Below are positions 47,234 to 55,754 of a stretch of DNA of 64,000 nucleotides, one piece after another. The position numbers and the translations under genes were made by a program. Position 1 is the first letter of the stretch. Each line of letters begins with the position of its first letter. The notes under the pieces were generated by a model. The model made no database searches. It was not told where the DNA came from and worked only from the letters and a program-made list of their open reading frames with translations. Source of the DNA: Marinobacter sp. HL-58 (lineage in GTDB: Bacteria; Pseudomonadota; Gammaproteobacteria; Pseudomonadales; Oleiphilaceae); NCBI RefSeq assembly GCF_001314605.1, contig NZ_LIHP01000017.1:111184-175183 (forward strand), in the 5' to 3' direction.

Positions 47234-49648
47234 TCAGCGGACGCGATGGTTGGTTCTGAGCCATTCATGGAAGGCATCTTCGGGAAGCGGGCGGCTGTAG
47301 AAGTATCCCTGGGAAAAGTCGCAGCCCTCCTGCTTCAGGAAGTGGGTCTGTGCCTCTTCCTCGACGCCCTCTGCAATCACCCTCAAGCCAAGGCTATGGG
47401 CCATATTGATGATGGCTTTCACCAGGGATGCATCGTCCTTCTCTTTTATGACGTCCTGAATAAAGGATTTGTCGATCTTCAGGGTATCAAAGGGATAGCT
47501 CTTCAGGTAGCTGAGTGCGGAGTAACCGGTACCGAAATCATCCACCGACAGGCGGATGCCGGATTGATCCAGTTGCCGGAGTATATCGGCTGTTTCGATG
47601 GTGTTGTCCAGTATCAGGCGCTCGGTAATCTCCAGCTCCAGTTGCTGGGGCTCCAGCCCACTGGTTTCCAGGGCGTTCATCACGGTGTAGATAAACCCCG
47701 GGTCCCGGAACTGGCGGGGCGAGACATTCACTGAGATGCCAATGCTGGTGCCCGTGGTTTCCTTCCAGCGCATGGCCGCAAGGCAGGCTTCCTGGAGAAC
47801 CCACTCACCAATGGGGGTGATCAGTCCTGTTTCCTCTGCAAGGGGAATAAACCGATCCGGCATCACCATGCCCAGGCCTGGATTGTTCCAGCGCAGAAGG
47901 GCCTCCGCCGAGCAGAGCTCACCGGAATCAGTATGCACAATCGGCTGGTAATAGAGTTCAAATTCGTTCTGTTCCAGGGCCCGGCGCATCAGTGACTCCA
48001 TCTGCAGCCGTTCGTGTGACACTTCCGTCATCTCCGGCGCAAAGTGTGCATAGGAGCTCTTGCCCTTGTGCTTGGCCTGGTACATGGCAGCGTCGGCATG
48101 TTGGAGCAGGGTGCCGCTGTTATCCGAGTCATTGGGGAAAATCGCGATGCCGATACTGGTGGTAACAAACACTTCCTGGCCGTTGAGCAGGTAGGGGGGC
48201 GCAAAGGTCTTGAGGATTCGCTCCGCTACCTGGGAGGTGGCTTCCGGCCCGGTCAGGCCAGGCAGTATGACGAGAAACTCGTCGCCCCCCAGCCGGGCTA
48301 CCGTGCTGGTGCCACGCAGACAGCTTGATATGCGCCTGGCGGCCTCGATCAGGAGGTTGTCGCCTGCATCGTGGCCGAGGGTATCGTTAATGTGCTTGAA
48401 GTTGTCGAGATCCAGGAACATGACACCCACCAGGGAGCTTTCCCGCCGGGCCTGGGCAAGGGCCAGTTTCAGCCGGTCAAGCGCCAGCATCCGGTTGGGG
48501 AGCCCGGTGAGAATGTCGTAGTTGGCCTGCCGCAGCAGCTGTTGCTCATAGCGTTTGCGGATACTGATGTCCTCGCCGAGGATCAGATAGCCGGTTGCCT
48601 CACCATTGGAGTTCTTTATGGGCGTGACGATGAGCTGTTCCCAGAATCGCTCACCGTTCCTCCGGATGCTGTTGATTTCACCCTGCCAGACGCCAACACG
48701 CTGCACCTGGAGGCGGATGGACTGCCACAGTTGCCGGTTTTCCCGGTGGGCGTGGGCGTCTTCGGAGAGCACGCCCGGGTGTTTGCCGATAATGGCATCG
48801 GCGTCATAGCCGGTGAGCTGCGTAAACTTGTGGTTTGCAAACTCGATGCGCCACTGGCGGTCGCAGATAAGAACGGACGAGGGGCTCTGCTCGATTGCTT
48901 TGGAGAATTTGCGGATTTCCTCGGCGTCCCGCTCCTGGCGCTCCAGATCGTCATTGAGCCTCTGCCGCATCTGATTGATGGCGTCCGTGACCTGGGCCAG
49001 CTCATCGTTGGCGTATAAAGCGGTGTCCGGGCGGTCCAGCCGCAGTGGCCGGGAAAGGTTGGCAAGGGAGAAGTTGCGGGCATAGTTGGCCATGGTGCTG
49101 AGATGGCGGGCCACGAAATACTGAAAAATCCAGATAATCAGTATTGATACAAAGAAGGTTTTGAAGAACTGGGTCGTCAGCACCACCACAACTTTCTGCC
49201 GCATATCGGAATACACCCGTCTCAGATCGGCGGTCACTGTCAGCTGGCCCAGGGTGAACATCTCGTCGCCCTGGTGGGTCAGATCGAAGGAATGACTGGT
49301 GGTCTTTGTATCCCGGGGAATCTCGCCCATGACAAGTTCCGAATCCGGCTCGATCTTGAGCCGGATATGGACAATATCCGGAAGGCTCAGAATGCCTTCC
49401 AGCTGGGTCTGGAGCAGTTTCTGGTCCAGCGCCCACAGGCTTCGCGCCAGGCTGGAGGTATAGCCGGTTTCGATGACCTGCATACGCCGGTCAATCTGGG
49501 ACAGGTCTTTTCGGTAGTCGGAGTAGATCTGGGCAGCTGACGAAATCAGCGTAAACACCGAACTGAACAGCAGGATATACGCGAGTAGCCGGAAGGACAG
49601 CGGGGACCCGGTTCGAAATCGTTGCAGGCGAGTCAGCAGTTTTTGCAT
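47234..49648 (-). CDS. Membrane sensor with HAMP, PAS, GGDEF and EAL domains
   Basis: The protein has about 804 residues. Two membrane helices (near residues 20-40 and 170-190) flank a periplasmic sensor region; then follow a HAMP-like linker, a PAS domain (CDRQWRIEFANHKFTQLTGY), a GGDEF domain with intact RLGGDEFLVIL, and an EAL domain. Catalytic EAL residues are present: EALLRW, the VNVSPRQF asparagine, ITE, DDFGTGYSAL, the LKIDKSF lysine, and EGVE. The usual RxxD inhibition site before GGDEF is not seen. Both c-di-GMP synthesis and hydrolysis are possible. ATG 49648 is preferred to the TTG at 49687. It appears to lead the ackA-pta unit. Confidence 0.88.
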   Translation of the reverse strand: MQKLLTRLQRFRTGSPLSFRLLAYILLFSSVFTLISSAAQIYSDYRKDLSQIDRRMQVIETGYTSSLARSLWALDQKLLQTQLEGILSLPDIVHIRLKIEPDSELVMGEIPRDTKTTSHSFDLTHQGDEMFTLGQLTVTADLRRVYSDMRQKVVVVLTTQFFKTFFVSILIIWIFQYFVARHLSTMANYARNFSLANLSRPLRLDRPDTALYANDELAQVTDAINQMRQRLNDDLERQERDAEEIRKFSKAIEQSPSSVLICDRQWRIEFANHKFTQLTGYDADAIIGKHPGVLSEDAHAHRENRQLWQSIRLQVQRVGVWQGEINSIRRNGERFWEQLIVTPIKNSNGEATGYLILGEDISIRKRYEQQLLRQANYDILTGLPNRMLALDRLKLALAQARRESSLVGVMFLDLDNFKHINDTLGHDAGDNLLIEAARRISSCLRGTSTVARLGGDEFLVILPGLTGPEATSQVAERILKTFAPPYLLNGQEVFVTTSIGIAIFPNDSDNSGTLLQHADAAMYQAKHKGKSSYAHFAPEMTEVSHERLQMESLMRRALEQNEFELYYQPIVHTDSGELCSAEALLRWNNPGLGMVMPDRFIPLAEETGLITPIGEWVLQEACLAAMRWKETTGTSIGISVNVSPRQFRDPGFIYTVMNALETSGLEPQQLELEITERLILDNTIETADILRQLDQSGIRLSVDDFGTGYSALSYLKSYPFDTLKIDKSFIQDVIKEKDDASLVKAIINMAHSLGLRVIAEGVEEEAQTHFLKQEGCDFSQGYFYSRPLPEDAFHEWLRTNHRVR

Positions 49649-49890
49649 GTCCTTATACTTCGGCCGCGCAAGGAGGTTTGGTAACAATTGGTCCGTTTAC
49701 GTTCTCAGGACTATAGCAGCTGTTTCTTGCAAATGCTTTGCAAATACAGGAATTACCGAGAGAAATGTGGCGCGGTTCAGAATTCTGGCAGCCAGCGAGC
49801 CGTCATCGTCGTTGACGCAGATCAATATGCTGTCGGGGTGGTGGGCGTAATCTGGATACAGTTAATCAGGATTGTCCGGAGGAGTTGGCC

Positions 49891-50052
49891 ATGTATACCG
49901 ATGCAGTTGTTATTGCAGGAATTGTAACCGTATTACTGATGGTGGGTTTTTTTGTCGGCGTCGGAGTATTCGTTCTCAAGGACGCAAAGCATCAGCTGGG
50001 GGATCACGGGAGGCATTCAGAAGCATCAGCTCGTGATGGGCACAAGCGCTAG
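49891..50052 (+). CDS. Small single-helix membrane protein, 53 residues
   Basis: ATG at 49891 follows a strong GGAGGAG site by six bases. The translation begins MYTDAVVIAGIVTVLLM and continues as one hydrophobic helix to VFVLK, then a hydrophilic, histidine-rich tail DAKHQLGDHGRHSEASARDG ending HKR. One membrane segment, N-out or N-in not decided. I do not recognise the family. It stands alone between the divergent GGDEF/EAL gene and the reverse-strand tRNA-Glu. Confidence 0.6.
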   Translation: MYTDAVVIAGIVTVLLMVGFFVGVGVFVLKDAKHQLGDHGRHSEASARDGHKR

Positions 50053-50061
50053 ATGAGAAGT

Positions 50062-50137
50062 TGGCGTCCCCTAGGGGGTTCGAACCCCTGTTGCCGCCGT
50101 GAAAGGGCGGAGTCCTAGGCCACTAGACGAAGGGGAC
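50062..50137 (-). tRNA. tRNA-Glu(TTC)
   Basis: The 76-base cloverleaf has CCA encoded. On the reverse strand it begins GTCCCCTTCGTCTAGTGGCC, with anticodon stem CCGCC/GGCGG, loop CTTTCAC and anticodon TTC, and T arm CAGGGGTTCGAACCCCCT. The acceptor GTCCCCT pairs with AGGGGAC. A strong promoter lies upstream. Confidence 0.96.
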
Positions 50138-50175
50138 GCATCGCTTCAAAACCTTGCCTCGTCGAGGTGGCGCGT

Positions 50176-50204
50176 ATATTAAGTAAGGATATGCGGGCTG
50201 TCAA
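50176..50204 (-). promoter_or_regulatory. Strong sigma-70 promoter of tRNA-Glu
   Basis: On the reverse strand a perfect TTGACA (50204-50199) and TAATAT (50181-50176) are 17 bases apart. The start of transcription would be about 30 bases before the tRNA. Confidence 0.8.
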
Positions 50205-50254
50205 ACGGTTTTTGGAAAAAATACCAGTTTACCCCAAGGGGTTAACGGTTTACC

Positions 50255-51160
50255 TCAGTATCTGGTCGCATCTGCAAGGGCCGGGCCGAGATTCGCAAAC
50301 CGGAAACGGAAGCCTTCTGCCTCAAGGCGTTCGGGTATGGCCATTTGTCCGGTCAGCAGCAGCCGTGACATTTCGCCCAGCGCAACCTTGAGGACCGGCG
50401 CAGGGGCCGGGAAGATGGCGGGCCGGCCAAGAACGCCTGCCAGGCATTTGGTGAACTGCCGGTTGGTAACCGGGTTGGGGCTGACAACATTGTAGGCTCC
50501 GCGTGCGGTGTCGGTGTTCATCATCCACACCAGGGCGGCAACCACATCGTCACGATGCACCCACGGCATGTACTGGTGGCCGTTGCCAAGACGCCCGCCA
50601 AGTCCGAGCTTGAAAGGCAGTAACATGCGTTGAAGGAATCCTCCACCTGGCCCGGCCACAACACCGGTGCGGGACAGGCAAACCCGCACACCTGCAGGCT
50701 CCAGTCTCAGGGCAGCCTGTTCCCAGTCGCTGCACAAACGGTGGCTAAATTCATCGTGGGGCGGTGTATCCTCGGTGACGCGGTGGCTGCCCTGATCACC
50801 GTAAAAGCCAACAGCCGAACCCGACACCAGAACAGCCGGAAGTGTCTTCCAGCTCCTGATAACGTCCACGAGCTGGTTGGTAAGGTCAATACGGCTGTCT
50901 CGCAGTTCCTGCTTGCGGTTTTCGGACCATCGCTTGTCGGCAATCCCTTCCCCTGCAAGGTTGATCACGGCATCGAACCCTCCTTGGTCTCTGAGCTGTT
51001 CCAGCTCGTTCACCGATTCCACCCGTCCACACAGTGACTGAACATTGGCTGCCGGCTGCCGGCTCAGAATCGTGAGCTCATGACCGTCGGCAATCAGTGT
51101 CTGGCAGAGCAACTGGCCAATAAAACCGGTGCCTCCGGTAACCAGAATCCGTTTTTCCAT
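50255..51160 (-). CDS. TIGR01777-type NAD-dependent epimerase (YfcH-like)
   Basis: The 301-residue extended SDR protein begins MEKRILVTGGTGFIGQLLCQ with the Rossmann glycine motif TGGTGFIG. It also has AVINLAGEGIADKRWSENRK and the C-terminal DUF1731-type helix region. E. coli YfcH is of this family, also called cell-division inhibitor SulA-like in older annotation without evidence. The start at 51160 lies nine bases after GGAG. Function is unknown. Confidence 0.85.
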   Translation of the reverse strand: MEKRILVTGGTGFIGQLLCQTLIADGHELTILSRQPAANVQSLCGRVESVNELEQLRDQGGFDAVINLAGEGIADKRWSENRKQELRDSRIDLTNQLVDVIRSWKTLPAVLVSGSAVGFYGDQGSHRVTEDTPPHDEFSHRLCSDWEQAALRLEPAGVRVCLSRTGVVAGPGGGFLQRMLLPFKLGLGGRLGNGHQYMPWVHRDDVVAALVWMMNTDTARGAYNVVSPNPVTNRQFTKCLAGVLGRPAIFPAPAPVLKVALGEMSRLLLTGQMAIPERLEAEGFRFRFANLGPALADATRY

Positions 51161-51222
51161 TACCATCCACTCCTTTTGTCTTGCCATGCTAATCGTTCAG
51201 GGGGCAATCCGGTTGTTGATCA

Positions 51223-51606
51223 TCATGCCGGGTGTTTGTGGCGTTCAAGTTCCTGGTTAACAACATCACGAATCGCATTGCCCAGTTGCGGATTCTCGCC
51301 GATCGGGGGTGCCAGGGTAATGGTGACACCATGAGTGGCTTGAAGCTCTTCGATCATTCCCGGTACGTCTTTTCTCAGGTGACGGCCTGCCGCCAGGAAA
51401 AGCGGAATGATGGTATAGGCGGTAATGCCTTCCTTCTTGCCCTTTGAGATAATGGTATCGAGTGAAGGTTCTGCCAGTTCCATGTAGGCAATGCGGGAGC
51501 CGGCCACAGACTCAAGGGTTGGTGTCGCGAGTTTTTCAAAGGTCTGGCACCAGCGCTGGTCACTGCTTCCGTGGGCAAGAAGGATGATTCTGGGGTCGTC
51601 AGTCAT
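51223..51606 (-). CDS. Small CbiX-type sirohydrochlorin chelatase-like protein
   Basis: The 127-residue single-domain protein resembles CbiX-short chelatases, which insert a metal into sirohydrochlorin. It has IILLAHGSSDQRW with the first histidine and IIPLFLAAGRHLRKDVPGMI with the second metal-binding histidine. The single domain would dimerise. AGGAGA precedes ATG 51606; the open frame extends upstream without a likely start. No siroheme or cobalamin genes are adjacent, so the substrate is inferred. Confidence 0.8.
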   Translation of the reverse strand: MTDDPRIILLAHGSSDQRWCQTFEKLATPTLESVAGSRIAYMELAEPSLDTIISKGKKEGITAYTIIPLFLAAGRHLRKDVPGMIEELQATHGVTITLAPPIGENPQLGNAIRDVVNQELERHKHPA

Positions 51607-51703
51607 AATGTCTCCTGGTATGACCAAAAGCCGGTTGGTTATCGTAAAGTGTAGCAGTGCCGGCACCAATGCCGGCCTGTGGTAATGCAACAGGGTAAAC
51701 CAT

Positions 51704-52306
51704 ATGTTCGATTGGAAAGAGATTCTGGATTTCTGGTTTGGTGAACTGGATGAACACGGGTTGCCGGACAGTGAGCACCGCAATCGCTGGTTCCGTTCTT
51801 CCCGGGCCTTTGATCAGGAGATTCGCCGGCGTTTTATTTCCATGGTGCTGTTTGCCTCGGAAGACGGATTGCGGCACTGGCGAAGCATACCGGGCGGTGC
51901 TCTGGCCGAGATTATTCTGCTGGATCAGTTCACTCGCAACATTCACCGGGGCGGGGCACTGGCGTTCGACAATGACAAGCTTGCCATCCGGCTGTGCAAG
52001 GCAGCCATGCGCAATGGTCATGACATGGCATTGCCCGCGGTTCAGCGCGCGTTTCTTTACATGCCCCTGCAGCATTCGGAAAAAATGGAAGACCAGAATC
52101 TTTCCGTGGATTGCTACGAGCAGCTGGCGACGGCAACAAACGGCATAGCCGGCGATTTCATGGGAAGTTTCCTTCAGTCTGCCAGGGACCACCAGGAGAT
52201 TATCCGGACCTTTGGCCGTTTTCCACACCGCAACCGGGCGTTAAAGAGACAGTCCACTGCCGAAGAGGAAGCCTACCTGGAGACAGGTAAGCGTTTCGGA
52301 CAGTAA
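51704..52306 (+). CDS. DUF924 family protein
   Basis: The 200-residue protein matches the DUF924 family: N-terminal EILDFWFGELDE, RNRWFRSSRAFDQEIRRRF, and the central LAEIILLDQFTRNIHRGGAL followed by FLYMPLQHSEKMEDQ. The family is predicted to be a TPR-like helical fold of unknown function. It is divergent from the CbiX-like gene with about 97 bases between the two starts. Confidence 0.85.
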   Translation: MFDWKEILDFWFGELDEHGLPDSEHRNRWFRSSRAFDQEIRRRFISMVLFASEDGLRHWRSIPGGALAEIILLDQFTRNIHRGGALAFDNDKLAIRLCKAAMRNGHDMALPAVQRAFLYMPLQHSEKMEDQNLSVDCYEQLATATNGIAGDFMGSFLQSARDHQEIIRTFGRFPHRNRALKRQSTAEEEAYLETGKRFGQ

Positions 52307-52468
52307 TCCGCTGCCGGCAGTCGTCGCAAAAAACCGAAGTGCCAAGCCCATCAATGTTTCACCGCGCCCGATACGGCAGAATTTGCAAAAACCAACAATA
52401 AAACGCCGGGCCGGACTGTTCCGAATCAGGGCAGCAACGGACGGCCGTCGAAACAGGGAAAATGAACC

Positions 52469-53203
52469 ATGGTGCAGGCACAGTTGCCGGAAGCCAGTGT
52501 CCGGAGCGAGTTGCCGGAGAATCGATCACTTCGCCAGTCCATTCGCTACAGTGGCCGTAAGACAACGCGGGCCAAAAGCGAACAGCGTCGTCTGGAAATC
52601 CTGGAAGCGACGCTGCGCATTGCCGCGCGTGACGGGCTCCGGGGTATCAAGCACCGGGCAGTGGCACGGGAAGCCGGTGTGCCCCTGGCCGCCACAACTT
52701 ACTATTTTCGCGATATCCATGAACTGATCAGCGACTCCTTCATGCTGTTCGCCGAGAAAGCCAGAGACAACCTCAATGCTTTCTACGACACCATCAACCT
52801 GGTGCTGGACACCCTTCCGAACGAAACCCTGCGCCGCGGGGGCGCACATCGTCGGGAGTTGACTTCAAGGCTCTCAGCAATCTCCACTGCCTATCTCCAT
52901 GAGCAGTTCACCAAGCGCCGGCAACAGGTGCTGGCGGAACAGGTTTTTCTCATGGAAGCACTGCGTGACAGGCGTCTTGCCGGGCTGGCACGAGTCTATC
53001 GTGAAGCCTGGACGGCCGGGCTGCGTCAGATACTGGAGCGCCTGGATTCACCATCACCGGACAGGGACGCAGGGCTGCTGGTCAATGTGACACTGGGAAT
53101 GGGGTACGAAAGCCTGCTTAATGATCAGGAGGTGGACTTTGAGACCCTCTCGGAAACGGTCGAGAGGGTCATCTGCCTGGTTCTGGAGTGTCCAGAAGAG
53201 TGA
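52469..53203 (+). CDS. TetR family transcriptional regulator
   Basis: The protein has 244 residues. The helix-turn-helix lies at about 38-85 (RRLEILEATLRIAARDGLRG, then HRAVAREAGVPLAATTYYFR); an N-terminal extension of about 35 residues is arginine-rich. The ligand-binding domain is not assigned to a specific inducer. The start follows GGGAAAATGAACC only weakly. Its last 35 bases overlap the 3' end of the convergent L,D-transpeptidase gene. Confidence 0.88.
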   Translation: MVQAQLPEASVRSELPENRSLRQSIRYSGRKTTRAKSEQRRLEILEATLRIAARDGLRGIKHRAVAREAGVPLAATTYYFRDIHELISDSFMLFAEKARDNLNAFYDTINLVLDTLPNETLRRGGAHRRELTSRLSAISTAYLHEQFTKRRQQVLAEQVFLMEALRDRRLAGLARVYREAWTAGLRQILERLDSPSPDRDAGLLVNVTLGMGYESLLNDQEVDFETLSETVERVICLVLECPEE

Positions 53204-54737
53204 TCAGCCGGTGATCACGCTGATAGCCGTCCCTGCGGAATTGCAGGCGATGGTTCTTGTCGATGTATGCCGTGCGATAAGTCATCAGAACCGGGACGCT
53301 GCGGGGCAGATGAACATTCCGGGGTTCGCCGCTGGAGTAACTGCCCGTGGCAACGGTCTCGGTTCGCCAGTCGTGGAGGCTGAACAACAGGCCGGCCAGT
53401 GTTTCTGCCCCTTCAACCCTTACGCAGCCGTGGCTGTAGAAGCGTTCCGTGCTCTGGAACAGATTTCCTGCAGGGGTGTCATGCAGATAGACCGCATAGG
53501 GGTTGGAAAAACGGATAACCACCGAACCCAGAGGGTTTGCAGGCCCGGGCTGCTGTTGCAGACGCACACCTGCTGGTGAGGCCCAGTCCACCTGATCCGG
53601 CGCCAGCTCATTGCCTGAATGGTCCAGAACGCGAAGGTTGTGATCTTCCAGATAATCCGGGTCTCGGCGGATCCGGGGTAATTTGTTCTCCATGAAAATT
53701 GACGTGGGAATGTTCCAGGCGGGATTGCGGGTGACATGGGTTATCAGGGAACGGACCTCCGGTGTTTCACGGCCGGGTTTGCCGACCTGAACCCGCCCGC
53801 TCCAGACAGCCTTTCCCTCGTCATAGAGTGTTGCTTCCGCTCCGGCGATATCAATCACCAGTCCTCTGTGCAGGGGGGCGTTAAAAGGCCATCTCAGGCG
53901 CTCGAGGTTGGCCCGAAGGGTATCGATCAGTTCGCCTGGCGGCCTGTTCAGGGCTTCAAGTGTCGACCTGCCGGCCCGGCCGTCCGGATAAAGATTAAAA
54001 TCCCGCTGGAAACTGCGAACTGCGTTGGCAACTGCTGCATCGTAGGCTTCCGGGTTCCCGTCATCTTGCGGAGGATCGTCAAGGTAGCCCTGGGCCCTGA
54101 GGCGTTGCTTCAGGTGCGGGACTCTTGGATCCTCTGATCCTTCCTTCAGCGTCGGGCCTGCTTCAATCAACGGCCACCACGATGGGTAGTCCTGTAGTGC
54201 CTGACGGTAAACCTGCAACAGTGCCGGATAGTCGGGGTTCTCCGGGCGGGCAAGCTCAAATGCCTGCTTTGGTGAATTGCCGGCTTCAGCCAGCAGGCCG
54301 GAAAGGGCTTCCTGGTGACGGGGAGGGGGCATCAATGGTGATTGCCAGGTGATGCCCCGGGCCTGAGGGTCTATCCTGCCAAATTTCAGATCAAGCAACG
54401 CCCGGTGAAAGGTCGTTTCTGCCAGTTGATTTTCACAGTCAGAAAGACTGCCCCACAGCGAAAGGTGTTCCCGGATTGTCACCAGTTCCCTGAGGGAATA
54501 CAGGTCGGGGTGGAGCCCGTGCCGGTACAGATTTCTGAGCCCGTCGATGAGTTCGTCAAGGCGCTCGCTGTCTGACCAGTCGGCTGCCATTCCGGTTGTC
54601 TCGCACCTGAGGAGGTCATCGCCATGCACGGCGGCAGCCGGGGCGCTGAACGAAAACAGAAGGGTTGCCAACAGCGCGATCCCGCCGCGTTGCCCTGTGT
54701 GCTGAATTGTATAAATAGTGTACATCATGACGGACAT
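53169..54737 (-). CDS. YcbB-type murein L,D-transpeptidase
   Basis: The precursor has about 522 residues with a signal peptide ending APAAA. Next come an L,D-transpeptidase scaffold region, a peptidoglycan-binding helical domain (HLKQRLRAQGYLDDPPQDDG), and a C-terminal YkuD domain with the catalytic YSHGCVRVEGAE (Cys438). Such enzymes form 3-3 crosslinks in the periplasm. Several starts are possible (54767, 54737, 54728, 54725); 54737 follows AGGGA. It is divergent from a second, different L,D-transpeptidase gene. Confidence 0.88.
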   Translation of the reverse strand: MSVMMYTIYTIQHTGQRGGIALLATLLFSFSAPAAAVHGDDLLRCETTGMAADWSDSERLDELIDGLRNLYRHGLHPDLYSLRELVTIREHLSLWGSLSDCENQLAETTFHRALLDLKFGRIDPQARGITWQSPLMPPPRHQEALSGLLAEAGNSPKQAFELARPENPDYPALLQVYRQALQDYPSWWPLIEAGPTLKEGSEDPRVPHLKQRLRAQGYLDDPPQDDGNPEAYDAAVANAVRSFQRDFNLYPDGRAGRSTLEALNRPPGELIDTLRANLERLRWPFNAPLHRGLVIDIAGAEATLYDEGKAVWSGRVQVGKPGRETPEVRSLITHVTRNPAWNIPTSIFMENKLPRIRRDPDYLEDHNLRVLDHSGNELAPDQVDWASPAGVRLQQQPGPANPLGSVVIRFSNPYAVYLHDTPAGNLFQSTERFYSHGCVRVEGAETLAGLLFSLHDWRTETVATGSYSSGEPRNVHLPRSVPVLMTYRTAYIDKNHRLQFRRDGYQRDHRLITLLDTPEPGR

Positions 54738-54851
54738 CCACAATTTCCCTGTTAGAATGCGCGACACTTCTGATCATTGGCCAGGCCGCTGGCCGGACCG
54801 GTGGGCAAACCCGGTCTTATCTTTTGTGTGACAGCCGGTGAGGAACCGTTA

Positions 54852-55580
54852 ATGCACGTTGCCTGTTTCAGACGATACCTTGTTTTCACCTTCGCGATAA
54901 TGTCGGTTTTCTTGTTCGCCGCTGAAAGCACTGCCGATGACTTTGACAGCGAAACCTTCAGAAAATTATCGGCCGAGGCACCGGAACTGAACGCAATGGT
55001 GCTTGAAAAAGCATTACAGGCATCCCGTTGCGCGGTCAGTAACGGTATCAGCGTACCAGAACGGCTGGCAGTCATTGACTTTTCTCTGCCATCAGCCAGA
55101 CAACGCCTCTGGATATTTGACCTGAAAGAGCATCGGCTCCTGCTTCGGGATCTGGTTGCCCATGGCAAGAACTCCGGTATGACGAGTCCCAGCATGTTCT
55201 CGAATATCGAGGGTAGTCATCAGTCCAGCATCGGGCTGTTCAGAGCCCAGGAATCCTACCGTGGAAAGCACGGCTACTCCCTTCGCCTTGATGGCCTCGA
55301 GCCCGGTATTAACGACCTGGCACGCCAGCGGGCCATTGTCATTCATGGAGCAGACTATGTGAACGAGGACTGGGTCCGCGATTACGGCCGAATCGGACGC
55401 AGCCATGGCTGCCCGGCGGTGGGGCGAGACGTTATCCGCCAGGTGGTCGATAATCTCAAGGGAGGCCAGTTGGTGTTCAAATATTATCCGGACGAGCAAT
55501 GGTTGCAGTCATCCGGCCTGTTGAACTGCGAGAAGGGGCAGGTTGCAGACAGCAAGGCGCCTTCGGGTAGCCGAAGCTGA
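54852..55580 (+). CDS. Murein L,D-transpeptidase catalytic-domain family protein (YkuD_2 type)
   Basis: The 242-residue precursor has a signal peptide (MHVACFRRYLVFTFAIMSVF) and one domain like the YkuD_2 family. Conserved stretches are FSLPSARQRLWIFDLKEHRL, VAHGKNSG, AIVIHGADYV and GRSHGCPAVGRDV, where the nucleophile is Cys187. ATG 54852 is preceded by AGGAA. The family shares the H...HGC active site of L,D-transpeptidases, but its products have not been established generally. Divergent from the YcbB-type gene. Confidence 0.87.
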   Translation: MHVACFRRYLVFTFAIMSVFLFAAESTADDFDSETFRKLSAEAPELNAMVLEKALQASRCAVSNGISVPERLAVIDFSLPSARQRLWIFDLKEHRLLLRDLVAHGKNSGMTSPSMFSNIEGSHQSSIGLFRAQESYRGKHGYSLRLDGLEPGINDLARQRAIVIHGADYVNEDWVRDYGRIGRSHGCPAVGRDVIRQVVDNLKGGQLVFKYYPDEQWLQSSGLLNCEKGQVADSKAPSGSRS

Positions 55581-55625
55581 GCTCAGTTGCGATAACAGGC
55601 AACACTATTTACTGGCAAAAAACAG

Positions 55626-55653
55626 TTGACGGACAATGACGAATCCGTAGAAT
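55626..55653 (+). promoter_or_regulatory. Promoter of tRNA-Gly
   Basis: TTGACG (55626-55631) and TAGAAT (55648-55653) are 16 bases apart and end 17 bases before the tRNA. Confidence 0.7.
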
Positions 55654-55670
55654 ACGCGTCCGTTGATCAA

Positions 55671-55746
55671 GCGGGAATAGCTCAGTTGGTAGAGCACAAC
55701 CTTGCCAAGGTTGGGGTCGCGAGTTCGAATCTCGTTTCCCGCTCCA
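55671..55746 (+). tRNA. tRNA-Gly(GCC)
   Basis: The 76-base tRNA begins GCGGGAATAGCTCAGTTGGT. Anticodon stem CAACC/GGTTG encloses loop TTGCCAA with anticodon GCC; T arm CGAGTTCGAATCTCG; acceptor GCGGGAA pairs with TTCCCGC and CCA is encoded. The next gene, pcm, converges and ends 8 bases away. Confidence 0.96.
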
Positions 55747-55754
55747 TTTCATGA

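Noticed and set aside
55671..55746. tRNA-Gly as a possible island boundary
   Set aside because: The flanking genes are core-type, with no integrase or repeat.
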